Shown here: positions 60,032 through 64,000 of the stretch, piece after piece | Layout: the number at the start of each line of letters is the position of its first letter | Numbering within the stretch: position 1 is the first letter of the stretch | DNA from: a virus | Virus record (IMG/VR): IMGVR_UViG_3300030202_003256 | Coordinates: 1 to 64,000 of that record | Strand: one strand, 5' to 3' | Length of the DNA: 64,000 bases | Program-made: the position numbers and the translations under genes | The notes under the pieces: model-generated | What the model was told of the DNA's origin: nothing | Databases searched by the model: none | Seen by the model: the letters and a program-made list of their open reading frames with translations, nothing else

Positions 60032-63000
60032 ATTAAACTCAGGTGACATCCTAACCAACCCAGTTGGTAATAACCTTGTTGTAGTAGACCCTAATAAAGT
60101 AGTGGGGTCAAATGGGCAAGCTGTAGATAGATTAGTCGACGCTGAAGATTTAGTTATGTACGCTAATTTATCAGCTAGAATTTACCCTAGAAGTAAAATT
60201 ATTGCGGGAGCTGCCGCTGGTGATGAGATAAAAGTAGAATTGTTTGATGGTGAATTAAATTTTTTAAAACCTGGTGGTAAGAAATTTATGGATTCAGATT
60301 GGACTGAAGGATTTACTGACCCAGATTTTGCTAAAAATAAAAAAAGAGGTAGTAGTGGTGTCGAACCATCTAAATTTTTTGATAATAGTAAAGATTTTGG
60401 GGGTTTCGGAATAACCTCTATAAGTGTTAAGGTTAATTCTTCATATATACCACAAGTAAGTATAAATTTTACAGACGTTAGAGGAAAAACACTTTTTGAA
60501 CAAGCAAAAACAAATACACCATACACAGCTTTTTTTCACTTACCATACCCGACATTCTTTTTAACATTAAAGGGTTACTATGGTAAAGCCGTACAATACC
60601 AACTAACACTAGAAAAGTTTGTGTCAAGATTCGACCCAAGTAGTGGTGACTACTTAGTTACTTGTGACTTTAAAGGTAACCACATAGCATTATTAAGGGA
60701 TATAAACATGCACCAATGTGTTACAGCCCCATACATGTATCCAACCAGAGTAGAGGGAGAAAATATTACAGCTACTAAAGGTAGACAGGTAATGCATAAT
60801 GTTTACGACATATACAAAAGAGGTAAACTCATACCCCAAGACTTTCCAGAATATACTATAGTAGAATTAATAGATAAGATTAAATCTTTAGATAGAGATT
60901 TAGGTAAACTATATGGACAAAAAAATTTAACAGTAACCACAGATAAACTAAAATATGAAGAAACTTTAGATAAACTAAAAGAACAATTTAAAACTGATTG
61001 GTTAATGGAATACCTTGCAACTGATTTAGGTGAACAAGTAGAAATAATAATTAGTGAGGTTGATGGTCAAGGAAATGCTGTAAGTAAAAAAGTTTGGGTC
61101 ACAGCCTACCCACTTAAAGGTATTGGTTTTATTAACGAAGAAGTTAAAAAGGGCAATGGTAATAGAAGTGAATTATTGACAAACGCTGAGGTAGATGCAA
61201 ATGAGGGATTAATAAAAACCATCCACCCAGCTTTAACTAAATTAGACCAAAATAACACATTTGGTTTTTTTGGTGACTATAAGGTTAATCAATATCTTGA
61301 AGAGGATATAATACAGATGTATGAAAGTATGAAAGTTAATGGTCCAGAAGGTATTCAAGTAGAAAATACTGAAAATCTAAAACCAACAACTGATAATGAT
61401 GGTAATACAACACCAGACTTAGAACCTTGGTTTATTACTAATATATCAGAACAATCATTTTACGGTAAATGGAATTTACAAAAAAAAGATTTTGATAAAA
61501 AGGCAAAAGAAATGTCAGAAGTTGTTTCTGCTGAGTTGAATGAAAGACTACAAAACTATTTAGGATTTGTACCAACAATAAGAAATGTTTTTGCTGTTAT
61601 TTTAGCGGGAGCTGACACATTTCTAAGACTCTTAGACGATGCCCACACAAAAGCTATGAAAGTTAGAAGTAACCCGAATAGATTAAATGTGGCAAATAGT
61701 TCCAATGACACACCAAAAAATACTGCAGCGGCAAATGAAATATGTTATCCTTGGCCACAATACTATGTTGTAGAAGAAGAGGGTGAGTGTGGGATTACTT
61801 CAGCTGTTTTAAAATATCCCGGAGCAAAAGATGTTATAGATGTGACACAAGGTAGTAATAAAGTGTATTGGCCTGAGGTAGAATTTGTTGAGGAATACGT
61901 TAAAAGTACAACCTATCGTAATAGTGATTATAAATTTGCTACAGTTAATAGTGGAATCGTTAAACAATTCACACCTATTAATGTAAGAGATTGGCCATCC
62001 GATACAGTACCGTACCAAACTAAAGATAACGTACAATTTCTATTTGAAATATTAGATAGAGCACAAGCAGTGGTAACATTTGGGAGTGTTATGACAAGGT
62101 ACCAACAACTATCTTCACAATCCATAATTGGTGAAACTTTAAATGAGTTAGCCGGGTACGAAGCACAAAATATAAATAAACAAATAGAAGAAAATCCAAA
62201 ACTACAAGAGTTTATTGGTAGTTTAAATAGTTTTGAGGATATAGAACTAAAGTTAAAATCTACCTCACCATATAATTTTACTATATATGAAAATTTTGGG
62301 GTAGTAACACCATTTAACCAACAAACATTCAGAATTGAATATAGGCCAAATAACCCATTTGAAATCATATCTAAAAACTTCCCTTTAAATTTGGAAGCTT
62401 TAAACGTTTCTAAAACCACAGGATTTTTTGATGTAGCACCAATTATTTATAACAGTTCTGCTAGTTGGGTGGTAAATAATTTTGCTGGTGGTAAACTAAT
62501 ATCTGGTCCTGGAAATTTTTATGGTATTGGTGAAGGTTTGTATTATGATGTAAATCGTACAGGAGTTTTAAAAGACAAGGAAAATATTAGTTATCTTACA
62601 GATTACGCCATATGTAGTAGTCCGTTTGAACCTAGTGCTTGGAGAACATCCACCCCTGTAGGTCCGATTAGTGATAAAAATATAGTCAATGAATATTACC
62701 AACTTAAACTAGAGTATATTAATACTTTAACATATACTGAGGGTGACATACAAAACTCTCTAACACCAGTAAATTTAGTAAACCCACCCACAATATTTAA
62801 TCAAGACATAGACCAAACAGTTAAAAGACTTACTTCTATGTTAAACACCCCTTATTTTATAAATGCATTATTAGATGGGGTTACTAATGAAAAAGCTGGT
62901 ACAGCCAATCCTTATACTTTAGGGGCGTACTTATTTTTAAATTCACTACCTTTAATAAACTTTAGAGATAGAGTTAGTTTTAAGGGTAGTTATAAATTTT

Positions 63001-64000
63001 CTACTGGTTCTGAATTATCAGATTACGTGGCTGTTATGTTCAATCAAATGCCTGCTCTACATAAGGTGCCGGTTTCTTTATTATTAAAAATAGGTTCTAT
63101 ATGGTGGAGATATAAAAAATTCGTAGAGACCGACACAGACCCAATAACATCAATTTGGAATAATGTGGGTATTAACCCAGCTACTGTATATGACCCAGTC
63201 AATAATTCATTAAATACCCAATTTACTTTTACTGGTGCTACTGACGGGGTTTCATACCAATACACCACAGAAGATACTGTTAATAGTAGTGTAAGTGTTG
63301 GTGTGTATCCTGGATTAATAGAAGCAATTCAATATATAACAACTGATAATGTTTCTAGTTATACACCACCAGTACCAGGTGCACCACTAAATCTTATATT
63401 TAATCCACTAGTATTCCCTAACGTAGATTTAAATTTAACCATTGAAAATGAGACCGACTTATCGTTTAACACAACAGATGGCACAAAAGTAAATTACTAC
63501 AATGTTTACCTAGATTCAAAAAATATTAACGATGAAAGTTTGGGTGTAAAATTTGGTAATAATAGAAAACCGGAAAGATACTTTATATTATACCCTTCTT
63601 GTGGTGGGATAAAATGGACTGAAGCTCCAGCTTTTGAAGATGAAGGTTCACTAAACCCAAGTGTTGCTGGTAACAACGTAAATTCCTTACATAACGGAGC
63701 CTCAAGGTTATTATGGCATTCATCTCCAAAAGGATACTTTCAACACAAATCAACCTATAAACCCCCTACTAATAGATACTTTAAAGAAACAAACCCAAAT
63801 ACTAAAAAACAATCAACACCCTGGTCTCTAATCGAAAACCCTAACTACTCCACAATTGAAGAATTAAGAGGTGTATTTAACAAGTACCAACTTGACGAGT
63901 TTGAAAAAATGTTTTTAGATTATGCGACTGAAAACTTTAACCCAACCTCACACGGTGGTACGTTTAAAAATTTCATAAAAGAAATTACTATAATAGAAGA
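60021..64000 (+). CDS. Very large baseplate wedge-type protein (3' end outside window)
   Basis: The frame starts at ATG 60021, overlapping the gp53-like gene by 11 bases (TATTATGGCAGATAA), and is open to the window end, at least 1326 codons. The N-terminus (MADKLNSGDILTNPVGNNLV) is followed by FGGFGITSISVKVNSSYIPQ and VSINFTDVRGKTLFEQAKTN, beta-rich like baseplate wedges. The middle has FTDVRGKTLF, LRLLDDAHTKAMKVRSNPNR and PWPQYYVVEEEGECG. T4 gp7 is 1032 and gp6 is 660 residues; the large size, place after gp53 and lack of enzyme motifs favour a gp6/gp7-like wedge. No stop was seen in the frames I checked. Confidence 0.6.
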   Translation, partial: MADKLNSGDILTNPVGNNLVVVDPNKVVGSNGQAVDRLVDAEDLVMYANLSARIYPRSKIIAGAAAGDEIKVELFDGELNFLKPGGKKFMDSDWTEGFTDPDFAKNKKRGSSGVEPSKFFDNSKDFGGFGITSISVKVNSSYIPQVSINFTDVRGKTLFEQAKTNTPYTAFFHLPYPTFFLTLKGYYGKAVQYQLTLEKFVSRFDPSSGDYLVTCDFKGNHIALLRDINMHQCVTAPYMYPTRVEGENITATKGRQVMHNVYDIYKRGKLIPQDFPEYTIVELIDKIKSLDRDLGKLYGQKNLTVTTDKLKYEETLDKLKEQFKTDWLMEYLATDLGEQVEIIISEVDGQGNAVSKKVWVTAYPLKGIGFINEEVKKGNGNRSELLTNAEVDANEGLIKTIHPALTKLDQNNTFGFFGDYKVNQYLEEDIIQMYESMKVNGPEGIQVENTENLKPTTDNDGNTTPDLEPWFITNISEQSFYGKWNLQKKDFDKKAKEMSEVVSAELNERLQNYLGFVPTIRNVFAVILAGADTFLRLLDDAHTKAMKVRSNPNRLNVANSSNDTPKNTAAANEICYPWPQYYVVEEEGECGITSAVLKYPGAKDVIDVTQGSNKVYWPEVEFVEEYVKSTTYRNSDYKFATVNSGIVKQFTPINVRDWPSDTVPYQTKDNVQFLFEILDRAQAVVTFGSVMTRYQQLSSQSIIGETLNELAGYEAQNINKQIEENPKLQEFIGSLNSFEDIELKLKSTSPYNFTIYENFGVVTPFNQQTFRIEYRPNNPFEIISKNFPLNLEALNVSKTTGFFDVAPIIYNSSASWVVNNFAGGKLISGPGNFYGIGEGLYYDVNRTGVLKDKENISYLTDYAICSSPFEPSAWRTSTPVGPISDKNIVNEYYQLKLEYINTLTYTEGDIQNSLTPVNLVNPPTIFNQDIDQTVKRLTSMLNTPYFINALLDGVTNEKAGTANPYTLGAYLFLNSLPLINFRDRVSFKGSYKFSTGSELSDYVAVMFNQMPALHKVPVSLLLKIGSIWWRYKKFVETDTDPITSIWNNVGINPATVYDPVNNSLNTQFTFTGATDGVSYQYTTEDTVNSSVSVGVYPGLIEAIQYITTDNVSSYTPPVPGAPLNLIFNPLVFPNVDLNLTIENETDLSFNTTDGTKVNYYNVYLDSKNINDESLGVKFGNNRKPERYFILYPSCGGIKWTEAPAFEDEGSLNPSVAGNNVNSLHNGASRLLWHSSPKGYFQHKSTYKPPTNRYFKETNPNTKKQSTPWSLIENPNYSTIEELRGVFNKYQLDEFEKMFLDYATENFNPTSHGGTFKNFIKEITIIE

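Noticed and set aside
61809-62419. Two minus-strand frames within the last gene
   Set aside because: They are antisense to the open frame starting at 60021, have Cys/Ser-rich nonsense-like composition and no start context.
1-64000. Search for CRISPR arrays, tRNA genes, transposons, integrase and attachment sites
   Set aside because: No regularly spaced repeats, cloverleaf sequences, transposase or recombinase motifs were seen by eye.

Overview
The window is a block of a T4-superfamily myovirus genome, AT-rich and densely coding on both strands. Virion hallmarks are a gp22-like scaffold end, a gp23-type major capsid protein, a gp13-type neck protein, a gp18-type sheath, a gp19-type tube, gp26-, gp53- and gp5-like baseplate proteins and a tape-measure-like protein. 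A gp55-like late sigma factor and a family B DNA polymerase are also present. The host is probably a member of Bacteroidota: most starts have A/T-rich leaders without a Shine-Dalgarno sequence, two promoters match TTG-N19/20-TAnnTTTG, and one gene encodes a lipoprotein with a Bacteroidota-like SCEKE signal. No tRNA, rRNA, CRISPR array, transposon or integrase was seen, and no gene-free stretch exceeds 300 bases.

Layout. 1-2900 (+): scaffold end (open at the left edge), capsid protein and a small membrane protein. 2960-9435 (-): a 21-residue Cys-rich peptide, then tail/baseplate proteins including a gp5-like OB-fold protein. 9452-31967 (-): gp55-like sigma factor, then a long glycan island interrupted by PhoH, a HAD-like protein with altered catalytic residues, dUTPase, a CDGSH iron-sulfur protein and small unknown genes. 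32019-34691 (-): small acidic or disordered, probably virion-associated proteins and a stand-alone WYL-like protein. 34745-37368 (+): a Cys-rich LamG-like virion protein and a BppU-like protein. 37441-40161 (+): DNA polymerase behind a host-type promoter. 40138-44583 (-): S74 tail fibre, gp13-like neck protein, a small acidic protein and a SNF2 helicase. 44649-64000 (+): tail connector/completion proteins, very large sheath, tube, tape-measure chaperones, tape measure and baseplate proteins, running off the right edge. A ribbon-helix-helix gene with its own repeat array and a leaderless lipoprotein gene lie on the minus strand inside this last block.

How the genes work together. Structural genes share a TATTTATA/T motif 11-47 bases before their start codons, a good candidate for the late promoter read by the gp55-like factor. 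Early-type genes (polymerase, lipoprotein) instead carry host-type promoters. The glycan island encodes GDP-mannose 4,6-dehydratase and three enzymes that could use its product: a fucose/colitose-synthase-like reductase, a ColD-like 3-dehydratase with His in place of the Schiff-base Lys, and a perosamine-synthase-like aminotransferase. It adds a Nudix enzyme, an epimerase, a PIG-L deacetylase, two methyltransferases and about a dozen glycosyltransferases. It could decorate the virion or remodel the host surface; the sequence alone does not decide.

Best leads for new biology: a UUU_CGU +1 frameshift candidate joining two tape-measure chaperone genes, the 9-Cys micro-peptide, the ribbon-helix-helix repressor/operator module, the phage-encoded deoxy-sugar pathway, and a recurring helix ending in (I/L/V)xE that may target proteins into the capsid.
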